The notes below the pieces were generated by a model. That model ran no database searches. It saw nothing but the letters and a program-made list of their open reading frames with translations, and had not been told where the DNA came from. Position numbers and translations under genes: made by a program. From Cohnella baijiui (GTDB lineage: Bacteria > Bacillota > Bacilli > Paenibacillales > Paenibacillaceae), in assembly GCF_020731285.1 (NCBI RefSeq), contig NZ_JAJFOW010000021.1, positions 43,257 through 107,256 on the forward strand: DNA of 64,000 bases. The letters are read 5' to 3'. Below, piece after piece: positions 50,068-57,939 of the stretch (positions are counted from its first letter, which is position 1; each line of letters starts with the position of its first letter).

Positions 50068-50176
50068 ATCGGAACGTTCGGTTTTTAATGTTCGGATTTT
50101 AGGTATATCAATGAACTAAATGGACAAACGATATTCGTATTTTCGAAAAAACACGAATGATCGTGACATCCGATAC

Positions 50177-50205
50177 TTGACGTGTGCGGATAAATAGCGT
50201 ACGAT
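50177..50205 (+). promoter_or_regulatory. Promoter of the riboswitch transcript
   Basis: TTGACG (50177-50182) and TACGAT (50200-50205) are 17 bases apart, about 70 bases before the aptamer. Confidence 0.7.
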
Positions 50206-50274
50206 GGGGTTCGTGATCCGCGATTCGGGTGCGTTGTCCGATTCCGCGAACATGACCTAACGATATCGACGTCC

Positions 50275-50341
50275 ATTCGTATATTCTCGGCAATACGGGC
50301 CGAGAGTCTCTACCGGGAACCGCAAATTCCTGACTACGAAG
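50275..50341 (+). ncRNA. Guanine-class purine riboswitch aptamer
   Basis: P1 is ATTCGTA / TACGAA, P2 CTCGG / CCGAG with loop CAATACGGG, P3 CGGGAA / TTCCTG with loop CCGCAAA. The core TCTCTACC and GACTACGAA are invariant family features. The base at the position that discriminates ligand (C in GACTACG) indicates guanine rather than adenine. It is oriented towards the FAD-oxidoreductase gene. Confidence 0.93.
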
Positions 50342-50385
50342 GAGGTGGAGCTTTCCACATCCTTTGTCGGTCGGGAATTTTTTTT
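50325..50385 (+). terminator. Riboswitch expression-platform terminator
   Basis: AATTCC and GAC from the aptamer's 3' side pair with GTC and GGGAATT at 50368-50379, extended by AAGGA/TCCTT and TGGA/TCCA, followed by eight T. The terminator and P1 are mutually exclusive parts of an attenuator. Note that the terminator stem uses bases that also form P3/P1, so the direction of control should be verified by folding. Confidence 0.85.
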
Positions 50386-50486
50386 GGTCATACAGAATTT
50401 ATAAGTTTTCACGTCTTTCCATTTCTGTATGACCGACGATAAAAACGTGTAGCCGTCTAGGAAGACGGCAAAGCCGTTTTTACTTG
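50386..50486 (-). repeat. Hairpin element B, inverted copy of element A
   Basis: Reading the minus strand, CAAGTAAAAACGGCTTTGCC through CAGAAATGG and AAAACTTATA to TTCTGTATGACC matches element A at 48566-48662 with few changes. GCCGTC/GACGGC and CGTTTTT are fully paired here where A has G-U. It begins directly after the riboswitch poly-T tract. Confidence 0.8.
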
Positions 50487-50570
50487 CATGCGCATCTTTA
50501 CTCTTCTAAGACCGGACGCGCCGCCGCTCCAGCGGGAGGCGGACCGTCCCATTCGGGAGGCTGAACATTC

Positions 50571-52007
50571 ATGAGCGCTTATGATGTCATCGTCGTCGGA
50601 GCCGGCCCGGCCGGTATTTTCACTTGTTATGAGCTCACGCGCAAAGCGCCGCACCTCAAGGTGCTGTTGGTCGACAAAGGCCACGAAATCCGCCGCCGCA
50701 GCTGTCCGATCCTCGAGGAGAAGATCCAGCTGTGCCCGCCTCCCGCGGGGAAAAAGGAGTTCGCCGGCTGTCTGCCCGCATGCTCGATCACGGCTGGCTT
50801 CGGCGGCGCGGGGGCGTACAGCGACGGGAAGTTCAACATCACGACGGAGTTCGGCGGCTGGATGACCGACTATCTGGCGCCTTCGCAGGTGCTTAGCCTC
50901 ATTAAGTACGTGGACGAGGTGAATCTCGAGCACGGCGCGACCCACACGCTGACGGACCCGACGACCGAGGTGGTCAAAGGCATCGAGCAGCGCGCTTACG
51001 CGGCGGGGCTGAAGCTGCTGCGGGCGCAAGTGCGGCACCTTGGCACCGAACAGAACCTGGAAATCCTCAAGTCCATTGCGAACTTCCTCGAGGACAAGAT
51101 CGAGATGCGCTTTAAGACGGAGGTCGCGGACCTGCTCACGGTCAAGGAGAACGGCGGGCATACGGTCAAGGGCATCCTGCTCAAAAACGGGGAAGAGCTG
51201 TATGCGGATCAAGTCGTCGTCGCGCCGGGACGCGACGGTTCGGCTTGGTTGACCGAGGTGCTGAAGAAGCGCCGCATCAAGATGCACAACAACCAGGTTG
51301 ACGTGGGCGTGCGCGTGGAAACGAGTGACGTCGTCATGCGGGAGATCAACGAGCATCTGTACGAAGGCAAATTCGTGTTCAACACGTCGGTCGGCACGCG
51401 GGTGCGTACGTTCTGCAGCAATCCGTCGGGTCACGTCGTTGTCGAGAACCATAGCGGCGTCATGGCCGCCAACGGCCACGCGTTCAAGGATCCGGCGCTC
51501 GGATCGGCCAACACGAACTTCGCGCTGCTCGTCTCGCACAAGTTCACCGAGCCGTTCGACAAGCCGAACGAGTACGCCCGGGAGATCTGCAAACGCGCGA
51601 ACGACCTGTCGAGCGGCGGGGTCATCGTGCAGAAGTACGGCGATATCCTGCGCGGCCGCCGCTCGACGGCGACGCGCATCCACGAGGGCTTCCTAGAGCC
51701 GACGCTGAAGGAAGCGGTGCCGGGCGACCTCGGCCTCGTGCTGCCTTACAACACGATGAAGAGCCTGGTCGAGATGGTCGAGGCGCTGGACAAGGTGACG
51801 CCGGGCATTGCCTCGGAGCACACGCTGTTCTATGGCGTGGAGGCGAAGTTCTACTCGGCGCGGCCGCAGCTGACCGACAAGTTCGAGACCGAGATCGCGG
51901 GCCTCTACTGCGGCGGCGACGGCGCGGGTATCACGCGCGGCCTCGCGCAAGCAGGCGCGGCGGGCGTGTGGGTGGCGCGCGCGATCGCGGAGCGCAAGCT
52001 GGCGTAA
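50571..52007 (+). CDS. FAD-dependent oxidoreductase (COG2509 type)
   Basis: This 478-residue flavoprotein has an N-terminal dinucleotide-binding motif (VIVVGAGPAGIFTCYEL), the Cys-containing segment CPILEEKIQLCPPPAGKKEF then AGCLPAC, GGAGAYSDGKFNI and a C-terminal FAD-binding GLYCGGDGAGITRGLAQAGA. It belongs to the uncharacterised FAD-dependent dehydrogenase group of COG2509, and the substrate is unknown. GGGAGG precedes the ATG. A guanine riboswitch lies about 230 bases upstream in the same orientation with no other gene between, hinting at a purine link. Confidence 0.87.
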   Translation: MSAYDVIVVGAGPAGIFTCYELTRKAPHLKVLLVDKGHEIRRRSCPILEEKIQLCPPPAGKKEFAGCLPACSITAGFGGAGAYSDGKFNITTEFGGWMTDYLAPSQVLSLIKYVDEVNLEHGATHTLTDPTTEVVKGIEQRAYAAGLKLLRAQVRHLGTEQNLEILKSIANFLEDKIEMRFKTEVADLLTVKENGGHTVKGILLKNGEELYADQVVVAPGRDGSAWLTEVLKKRRIKMHNNQVDVGVRVETSDVVMREINEHLYEGKFVFNTSVGTRVRTFCSNPSGHVVVENHSGVMAANGHAFKDPALGSANTNFALLVSHKFTEPFDKPNEYAREICKRANDLSSGGVIVQKYGDILRGRRSTATRIHEGFLEPTLKEAVPGDLGLVLPYNTMKSLVEMVEALDKVTPGIASEHTLFYGVEAKFYSARPQLTDKFETEIAGLYCGGDGAGITRGLAQAGAAGVWVARAIAERKLA

Positions 52008-52285
52008 CGCCGCGGGGCGTGCGGCGTGGGCGAAGGCCGGACGGCGTGCAGGCGAGCCGCGTAGCCAAGGGCGGCTGAGGGAGGGCTGGCGCTGCGTATG
52101 GGGAGGCGCGCTGGCGGGCTGCGGGTGGCGAAGGCGCTAGCGAAGGCGGGTCGACGCGCAGGCAAGCCGCTTACGCCGGAGGCGAGAGCGAAGGTTGGCC
52201 TCATGCGTGAGTAAGATCTTATCAGCGGCATATCCGCCGTATAGGTGGTACTGGATGGAATGGTTTTATAGGTAAAGACGAGAAG
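52008..52285. other. Very GC-rich intergenic stretch
   Basis: Low-complexity GC-rich sequence with imperfect repeats of GGCGAAGGCG and GCAGGC(G/A)AGCCGC. No frame has convincing start signals or protein-like sequence. Confidence 0.55.
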
Positions 52286-52330
52286 GGCGATCGATCGGAG
52301 CCGCGGGGGCTTTGTTGATCGTCTTTTTTG
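52286..52330 (+). terminator. Probable terminator of the FAD-oxidoreductase transcript
   Basis: GGCGATC / GATCGTC enclosing AGCC/GGCT, followed by TTTTTT. It lies 280 bases after the stop codon. Confidence 0.6.
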
Positions 52331-52378
52331 CTTTGGTACAAGGAAAGAGAGGGTCCAGGACTCCTACATAGCTAGATG

Positions 52379-52879
52379 CTAACCGAGCCACTCGCGAGTC
52401 CGTTCCCGGACCCAGGCGTGTCGATGCGACCAGGCTGTCCAAGTTTCTCGCATCCAGTGTTCGAGCATGGCTTCGCGTCCGGCTTCCGTTTTTTCCTCCA
52501 CGACAGTGTGAACGGTGACAGTATACATGGGCGCGGGTGCCGGAAGGAGCGATTCCCAGTTCCGTTTTTGGCTGCCGAGAATGGCGTGGACGCGCTGCAC
52601 CTGACGCCCGTCGAAGCTGTGCTCCAAGGCGTAATAAAGCCCGATCAGCGAGAAGGCGACGGTAATGTTCTTCATCCCCGCTCCCGCATGCTGAGCTTGG
52701 TAAGTATCGAGCGAATGTTGGTGAATAAAGCGGTCGTCGCTAAGGCTCAGGGTGTAGAAGCACAGCGACTGGTACGCTTCAAAGCAGGCGCCGGAGGCCT
52801 GCAAGCCTTTGGGAGCTTCGGACGGCGAGGGGCCGTGCGGCCACCCGCATCCCGGACAGCGGATCGGCGAATGGGACAT
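52379..52879 (-). CDS. DUF5946 family protein
   Basis: This 166-residue protein starts at ATG 52879 with AAAGGAG upstream. The N-terminus has a zinc-ribbon-like CPGCGWPHG, then SGACFEAYQSLCFYTLSLSD, HQHSLDTYQAQHAGAG and ITVAFSLIGLYYALEH, matching the DUF5946 pattern. Cys and His spacing suggests a bound metal, and function is not established. It is divergent from the PfkB gene. Confidence 0.8.
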   Translation of the reverse strand: MSHSPIRCPGCGWPHGPSPSEAPKGLQASGACFEAYQSLCFYTLSLSDDRFIHQHSLDTYQAQHAGAGMKNITVAFSLIGLYYALEHSFDGRQVQRVHAILGSQKRNWESLLPAPAPMYTVTVHTVVEEKTEAGREAMLEHWMRETWTAWSHRHAWVRERTREWLG

Positions 52880-53076
52880 TGGATTTCTCCTTTTCACAGG
52901 TGGGGCGGAGATCGTATTCGGCTCAACGAGCATATTTACCGCGATGGCACCGATTGGTATAGTCAAGCTATAGCAAACGTCAAACGACTGTCGTTTCGAC
53001 GAAACGTTCCCGTTTTCCTTTCGGGAGGGGCGGTCCATCAACGGCAAAGCGATCTGAAGAAGCGGGGGAGAAGCAA

Positions 53077-54012
53077 ATGAAAATCGCGGTCATCGGCGAA
53101 CTGAACGTAGACATCATCGTAACGGGGAAAGACGTTATGCCGGCATGGAACCGGGAAAAGCTCGTGGAGACGTTCGATGTCGTCATGGGCTCGTCTTCGG
53201 CGATTACGGCGGCTGCGCTGGCTTCGTTAGGCGCGGAGGTGAAGTTCGTCAGCATTGTGGGCGACGACGATTTCGGGCGGTTGTGCATCCGCGAGCTCGG
53301 GCGTTTGGGCGTGGACACGAGCGGCGTCTTGGTGGATCCCGCGTTGAAGACGGGGGTTACGCTATCCCTTTCGACGCCGCAGGACCGCGGGCTGCTCACT
53401 TTTCCGGGGACGATCCCGCTGTTGAACCCGAGCCAAGTCCCCGATTCGCTGCTCGGAAAGGTGGAGCACGTGCATTTTGGGTCGTATTTTCTCCAAGACG
53501 GGATGAGGCCGCATTGGGCAGAGCTGTTCCGCAAGGCACGGGCGCTGGGCGCGAGCACCTCGTTCGACACCGGCTGGGACGTGAGCGGGACCTGGGAACG
53601 CGGCGGCATCGACCGTCTGCTGCCGGAGACCGACTTGTTCCTGCCGAGCGAGGAGGAGTTCCTCCAGCTATACCCGGCAGAGTCGCTGGACGCGGCGTGG
53701 AGGCTGCTGCCCGAGGGGACGAATGCCGTGGCGGTGAAACGAGGCGGGAGCGGCGCTTCGCTCTATCGTCCGGAAGAGCCGGTACGGTCGGTGCCGGCCT
53801 TTGCGGTGGAGGTGGCGGATACAACGGGAGCGGGCGACAACTTCAACGCCGGCGCCATCTTCGCCTACCGGCGCGGCCTGCGTGGAGAGGAGCTGCTGCG
53901 GTTTGCCTGCGCTTGCGGCGCGATCGCGGTGCAGGGCGTCGGCGGCACGGGACAGCTGGCCACCGTCGCGGAGGCGGAACGCCTGATTCGGGAGGGCGAA
54001 GCGAGGGGCTAG
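53077..54012 (+). CDS. PfkB-family carbohydrate kinase
   Basis: This 311-residue ribokinase-fold kinase phosphorylates a sugar or nucleoside with ATP. It has the N-terminal GELNVDIIV strand, GSSSAITAAALASLGAEV (PfkB signature 1) and DTTGAGDNFNAGAIFAYRRG (signature 2, with catalytic Asp and anion hole). GGGGGAGAAG precedes the ATG. The substrate cannot be told: fructose, 2-keto-3-deoxygluconate and adenosine kinases share these motifs. No sugar operon surrounds it. Confidence 0.9.
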   Translation: MKIAVIGELNVDIIVTGKDVMPAWNREKLVETFDVVMGSSSAITAAALASLGAEVKFVSIVGDDDFGRLCIRELGRLGVDTSGVLVDPALKTGVTLSLSTPQDRGLLTFPGTIPLLNPSQVPDSLLGKVEHVHFGSYFLQDGMRPHWAELFRKARALGASTSFDTGWDVSGTWERGGIDRLLPETDLFLPSEEEFLQLYPAESLDAAWRLLPEGTNAVAVKRGGSGASLYRPEEPVRSVPAFAVEVADTTGAGDNFNAGAIFAYRRGLRGEELLRFACACGAIAVQGVGGTGQLATVAEAERLIREGEARG

Positions 54013-54106
54013 ACCGCGATAGCGTGCTGCTTGATGGCGTTAAGCAGTAAGGAGGTTAACCTTAGGTTCCGCGGTCGCTTGGCGGCGGGATGCCGGGGAA
54101 GCTGGC

Positions 54107-54178
54107 GATAGTCGAAAAATCGACTAACGGCGCACTTGAGTCGGGTTTCGGGCGGATGATCGTCGAAAAAATCGACTA
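54107..54178. repeat. Two-copy 51-bp repeat with AGTCGA hairpin
   Basis: GTCGAAAAATCGACTAACGG (54111) recurs as GTCGAAAAAATCGACTAAAG (54162), 51 bases apart. Each forms a GTCGA-(A)3-4-TCGAC hairpin. The minus strand reads GTTAGTCGATTTTTCGACTA, close to the core of the array at 1-297 (GTTAGTCGATATTTCCGCAC). Confidence 0.8.
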
Positions 54179-54203
54179 AAGGTGCCGTTTAGGCATATGC
54201 GAA

Positions 54204-54245
54204 AAGGGAGATCGCCGAAGAAGTCGACGATCTCCCTTCCTTTTT
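54204..54245. terminator. Terminator hairpin between the PfkB and YeiH genes
   Basis: AAGGGAGATCG pairs with CGATCTCCCTT. T-rich sequence (CCTTTTT) follows on the plus strand and CGAAAAG complements it weakly on the other. Confidence 0.75.
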
Positions 54246-54262
54246 CACGCTGTTAATCGAAT

Positions 54263-55393
54263 TTACAGCAAGGTAACCAGCGTCAATACGGACAGCAGGA
54301 CGGACACGATCAGCAGGACGATCAGCGGGCGCACGGCGGTGCGGAGCTCGCGAACGTTCACGTTCAGGCCCATGCCAGCCATGGCCGTCGTCAGCAGGAC
54401 CGACGTAAGCGTCGACATGCCGCCCATCCAGCCGTCGGGCAGCGGCAGCCAGTGGCCGGGCGACGTCGCGCCGAACGCGCTCATGGCGAGGAAGCCGAGC
54501 AAGAACCAAGGGAACGAAGCCGCCGCCCGAACCGCCGGCGCGGCTGCGGCACCCGCATCGCCTTCCCCCGCGCCGCCCGCCTCGCGGGCCGCAGCCAAGG
54601 CGGCGGCGTCCCGCCGTGCGAGCTGCCGCTGCCGCAGATGCAGCGCCAGGCACAGCGGGACGAGCAAAAACACGCGGCTCAGCTTCGCCAGCATGCCGCT
54701 GGCCATGGCGTCCGATCCGCCTGCGGCCGACGCCATGGCCACGTGAGCGATCTCGTGCAGCGTGAGGCCCGACCAGAGGCCGTAGGCCGCGCTCGGCAAG
54801 GGCAGGATCGGCTCCAGCAGCATATAGGCGATCGCGAAAAGCGTGCCTGCGGCGGCAATCAGACCGGCGCCCATGGCGGTGCGCTGCTCCTTGGCGGCGA
54901 GCAGGGGCGAAACCGCTGCGATCGCGGCCGCGCCGCAAATGCCGGTGCCGACGGCGAGCAGCAGCGTCAGCTGCCGGTCTGCCTTCAGCAGCTTGCCCAA
55001 CAAGAGGCCGGCGGCCAGCGAGAAGGCGAGCGTGCCGGCTGCCTGGGCCAGCAGCGGCAAACCCTGCTGCAGCACGACGTCGATCGGCAGCTTCAACCCG
55101 AACAGGACGATCGCGGCGCGCAGCAGCGTCGTGGTGGAAAAGCGGACGCCGGGGCGCAGCGCCTCCGGCAGGCCGAACAGGTGGCGATAGGTCGCGGCGA
55201 GCAGCAGGGTGCACGCCATCGGACCGAATAGCGAAAGGCCGGGCAAGCGCGCCAATTGCCAGCCGGCCAGCATAAGAATAAGCGTCAGGACCAAGCCGCC
55301 GACGATGCCGGCCGGACGGCTCTTTAACGTATTTAACCCCTTTAACGAATCGGGAGCGGAATGCGGGATGTGCTGTGGGACGGTGGCGTTCAT
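54263..55393 (-). CDS. YeiH family putative anion (sulfate) exporter
   Basis: This 376-residue membrane protein of the UPF0324/YeiH family has ten or so helices. The start is ATG 55393 with AGAGGTG seven bases upstream. Family marks are STTTLLRAAIVLFGLKLPID, VGTGICGAAAIAAVSPLLAA (the conserved GTxICGxSAI region) and SGLTLHEIAHVAMA. The central loop is long and Ala/Gly-rich. Members are annotated as putative sulfate exporters and are commonly divergent from a CysL/YeiE-type LysR, as here; transport has rarely been shown directly. Confidence 0.9.
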   Translation of the reverse strand: MNATVPQHIPHSAPDSLKGLNTLKSRPAGIVGGLVLTLILMLAGWQLARLPGLSLFGPMACTLLLAATYRHLFGLPEALRPGVRFSTTTLLRAAIVLFGLKLPIDVVLQQGLPLLAQAAGTLAFSLAAGLLLGKLLKADRQLTLLLAVGTGICGAAAIAAVSPLLAAKEQRTAMGAGLIAAAGTLFAIAYMLLEPILPLPSAAYGLWSGLTLHEIAHVAMASAAGGSDAMASGMLAKLSRVFLLVPLCLALHLRQRQLARRDAAALAAAREAGGAGEGDAGAAAAPAVRAAASFPWFLLGFLAMSAFGATSPGHWLPLPDGWMGGMSTLTSVLLTTAMAGMGLNVNVRELRTAVRPLIVLLIVSVLLSVLTLVTLL

Positions 55394-55475
55394 GCGAAGC
55401 ACCTCTTTCAGATCGGTTGGTTCCATCTTACGCGCGTTGCGACGATAAGGAAAATGAATTATTATTATAGTTACG

Positions 55476-55491
55476 ATAAGTAATAACTTAT
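55476..55491. promoter_or_regulatory. LysR-type operator between the YeiH and LysR genes
   Basis: ATAAGT-AATA-ACTTAT is a perfect 6-bp inverted repeat with the T-N11-A form, in the 117-base divergent intergenic region that is AT-rich on both sides. Confidence 0.6.
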
Positions 55492-55510
55492 ATGAAAAGG
55501 AGGTCATGCG

Positions 55511-56428
55511 TTGGATATCCAGTTGCAAGTGTTCTCCGCCGTTGCCGAGCTGCGGAACTTTTCCCGGGCCGGCGAACGGCTGCACATGACGCAGCCCGCC
55601 GTCAGCCAGCATATCCGCGGGCTGGAGGAAGCGATGGGGGTACGTCTGCTCGAGCGCAATAACAAATCGGTGACGCTGACGAGAGCGGGCGAAATCGTGC
55701 TGCACCACGCGCGCGAAATCAACGGACTGTACGCCCGCATGCGGGAAATGATCGACGAGCTGGTGGGCAGCGCGCACGGTCCGCTAGCGGTCGGCGCCAG
55801 CTATACGTTCGGCGAATACATGCTGCCGCTCGCGCTGGCCCGCTTGCATGAGGCGTATCCGGACATTGCGCCGTCGATCACGATCGCCAATACGGCCGAC
55901 ATCGCGGATCGCTTGCGACAAAGAGAGCTGGATGTCGGCATCGTGGAGGGTGAGGAGATCGGCACGGGGCTCGAGGCGTTCCGGCTGGCGGAGGACGAGA
56001 TGGTCATCGCCGCCGGCCGCCATCATCCCCTGGCCAACGAGACGTCGCCCGTGTCCTCGGAGCGGCTTGCCGCTGAGCCGTGGATGGTGCGGGAAGCGGG
56101 CTCCGGCACGCGCGCGGCGATGGAAGGGATGTTCGCAGCATGGGGCATCCGTCCCGCCCGGCTCATGGAGCTCGGGAGCACCCAGCTAATCAAGGAGACT
56201 GTCGAAGCCGGTCTCGGTCTTACGCTTCAGTCCCGTTGGGCACTGCGCAAGGAGTTAGGGCTCGGCTCGTTGCGACTGGTACCGGCTGCGGGACTTCCCG
56301 TCCGCCGAAGCTTTCACGTGCTGCTGCGCAAAGGCGATCTGCGCACGCGGGCGATGGACGCCTTTCTCGAGACGCTGCGCGCCGAGACCGGCAAGCTGCT
56401 GGCCAGCGGGGAGGAGACCGACCGTTAG
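55511..56428 (+). CDS. LysR-family regulator (CysL/YeiE-like)
   Basis: This 305-residue regulator starts at TTG 55511 with AAAGGAGGT upstream. The helix-turn-helix is FSRAGERLHMTQPAVSQHIR then GLEEAMGVRLLER. The effector domain (GPLAVGASYTFGEYMLPLAL) resembles CysL/YwfK and YeiE proteins, which control sulfur-compound genes. Divergence from yeiH and the ATAAGT dyad argue that it controls that gene. Confidence 0.9.
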   Translation: MDIQLQVFSAVAELRNFSRAGERLHMTQPAVSQHIRGLEEAMGVRLLERNNKSVTLTRAGEIVLHHAREINGLYARMREMIDELVGSAHGPLAVGASYTFGEYMLPLALARLHEAYPDIAPSITIANTADIADRLRQRELDVGIVEGEEIGTGLEAFRLAEDEMVIAAGRHHPLANETSPVSSERLAAEPWMVREAGSGTRAAMEGMFAAWGIRPARLMELGSTQLIKETVEAGLGLTLQSRWALRKELGLGSLRLVPAAGLPVRRSFHVLLRKGDLRTRAMDAFLETLRAETGKLLASGEETDR

Positions 56429-56472
56429 GGGCCGGATCGCTGTTTCGCTCGCCGCCGCTCGCCGCAAATCCA

Positions 56473-56512
56473 AAAAGCCGTCCTAGCAGCCATTGGCTGC
56501 CAAGACGGCTTT
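56473..56512. terminator. Bidirectional terminator
   Basis: AAAAGCCGTC / GACGGCTTT around CAGCC/GGCTG. The T run is better on the minus strand (TTTTTGG), ending the DsbA-like gene, but the hairpin also follows the lysR gene. Confidence 0.75.
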
Positions 56513-56543
56513 CCGTGTTTCGTCCTTCAAACAAAACGCAACG

Positions 56544-57185
56544 TTATCCTTGCGCTTGCGCGGAGATTTTCTCGAACGCCCGCAGAAACTCCGAAGCGGG
56601 ATAGGCGCCGGACAGGCCGTACTTGTTGTTCAGCACGAAGAACGGCACGCCCGAGATGCCCATCGCCGAAGCATGGTCGAGGTCCTGCTGCACTTCTTCG
56701 GTCCCTTTCCCTTCGGCCAGGGCGCTCTCCATCTCAAAGGAGGAGAAACCGAGATCGGCGGCGATCTCGAGCAGGACTTCCCGCTGCGCGATGTCGCGTC
56801 CGTATTCGAAGTAGGCGGTCATGACCGCGTCGATCCAATCTTCGCGGCGGTCCTCCGGCACCAGATAGGTCAGCCGGTGGGCGAGCACGGTGTTCGGCAT
56901 GCGCGTGACGCGGTCGAACCGGAAGGTGACGCCGACGGCGGCGCCCGCTTCGGTGACCCGCTGCAGCATTTCCGGAATGCGGTCGGCTCCGCCCATTTTC
57001 CGGGACATCGAGGCCTCGAACGGCAGCCCCTCATCCGGGACGGTGGGGTCCAGCAGGTAGGCATGGTAGCGGATCGCGACTTCTTCCCCGGACTTGGCCG
57101 TCCATTCGGCGACGGCGTCCAATACGTTTTTTTTGCCGATGCGGCACCAAGGGCACACCATGTCCGAATAAATATCGATTTGCAA
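56544..57185 (-). CDS. DsbA family oxidoreductase (FrnE-like)
   Basis: This 213-residue thioredoxin-fold protein has an N-terminal CPWC active site (IDIYSDMVCPWCRIGK) and the helical insert of FrnE/2-hydroxychromene-carboxylate-isomerase-like proteins. The cis-Pro loop is GVPFFVLNNKYGLSGAYP. I favour TTG 57185 as the start because GAGGTG lies six bases upstream and it gives the family N-terminus; an ATG at 57203 adds six residues but has no site. It has no signal peptide, so it is cytoplasmic and probably involved in thiol-disulfide exchange under oxidative stress. It is divergent from an Rrf2 regulator followed by thioredoxin. Confidence 0.88.
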   Translation of the reverse strand: MQIDIYSDMVCPWCRIGKKNVLDAVAEWTAKSGEEVAIRYHAYLLDPTVPDEGLPFEASMSRKMGGADRIPEMLQRVTEAGAAVGVTFRFDRVTRMPNTVLAHRLTYLVPEDRREDWIDAVMTAYFEYGRDIAQREVLLEIAADLGFSSFEMESALAEGKGTEEVQQDLDHASAMGISGVPFFVLNNKYGLSGAYPASEFLRAFEKISAQAQG

Positions 57186-57335
57186 ATTCAACACCTCAAT
57201 CATGGATGATGGGGGTTTGGTTCGAAAGCTAATGGAACGTTCACCCTGAGTATGACAGAATGCCAAAGCCCGTACAAACGCCCCCGGCGCGAGGATATTC
57301 GCAAGCTGGCGGCGGCATACTACACCTTGGCCCCC

Positions 57336-57370
57336 TTGACAGCTTCAACTGTAACTGCTAATATTACAGT
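57336..57370 (+). promoter_or_regulatory. Promoter and dyad operator of the second Rrf2 gene
   Basis: TTGACA (57336-57341) and TAATAT (57359-57364) are 17 bases apart. ACTGTAA (57348-57354) and TTACAGT (57364-57370) form a perfect inverted repeat over the -10. The layout and core match the promoter at 26361-26389. Confidence 0.8.
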
Positions 57371-57395
57371 AACCACCCGGGGAGGCGGTGTCAAG

Positions 57396-57821
57396 ATGAA
57401 CAGCGAATTTATCATTGCCGTACACAGTCTCGTGCTCCTCGCTCACAAGCCGGACTGCATGGCTTCGAGCGAAGAGATCGCGGCTAACGTATGCACCCAT
57501 CCGGCCCGCGTGCGCAAAGTTCTCGGATTTCTGCGCAAACGGGGATACGTGGCGACGCGCGAAGGCTCCGGCGGCGGATACAAGCTGCTCAAGGATCCGT
57601 CCGACATGACGCTCGCGGACATCTACCGCGAGATGGCCGCAGGCTCGCTGACGCCCACCTGGTGCAGCGGCAACCCCGAGATGGACTGCATGGTCGGCTC
57701 GAACATGCAGGATGTCATGAATTCGGTTTTCTGCGGCGCGGAGCAGAAGCTGGAGTCGTATTTCGCCGAGATCACGATCGGCCAGATGCTATCCCGGATC
57801 AAGGAGCGTCAGCACGCTTAG
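57396..57821 (+). CDS. Rrf2-family transcriptional regulator (YwnA-like)
   Basis: This 141-residue protein starts at ATG 57396 after GGGAGGCGG. The winged helix is ASSEEIAANVCTHPARVRKV then LGFLRKRGYV with GSGGGYKL in the wing. Cysteines occur at the recognition helix, WCSGNPEMDC and VFCG, but not in the compact IscR/NsrR cluster arrangement. A thiol-based redox switch is possible, given the DsbA-like and thioredoxin neighbours. It is a paralogue of the Rrf2 gene at 26.5 kb, with a nearly identical operator. Confidence 0.88.
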   Translation: MNSEFIIAVHSLVLLAHKPDCMASSEEIAANVCTHPARVRKVLGFLRKRGYVATREGSGGGYKLLKDPSDMTLADIYREMAAGSLTPTWCSGNPEMDCMVGSNMQDVMNSVFCGAEQKLESYFAEITIGQMLSRIKERQHA

Positions 57822-57939
57822 CCTGGGGTAAAGAGGTCTGTCGCCGCACGGATGCCGCGGGCTACGGCGATTCGCCGCACGCGCCCGATCATCATATCGA
57901 GATAGGCATACATTTATTCTTAAGAAGGAGTGGATTCAC

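Larger units (their letters stand above)
50068..50570. other. Regulatory interval with riboswitch and hairpin element, no gene
   Basis: The interval holds a promoter (50177-50205), a guanine riboswitch with terminator (50275-50385) and inverted element B (50386-50486). No open frame has start signals. Confidence 0.7.

Noticed and set aside
51905..52231. Minus-strand frame after the FAD oxidoreductase
   Set aside because: Pro/Ala/Arg-rich translation of low-complexity GC-rich DNA, overlapping the 3' end of a certain gene.
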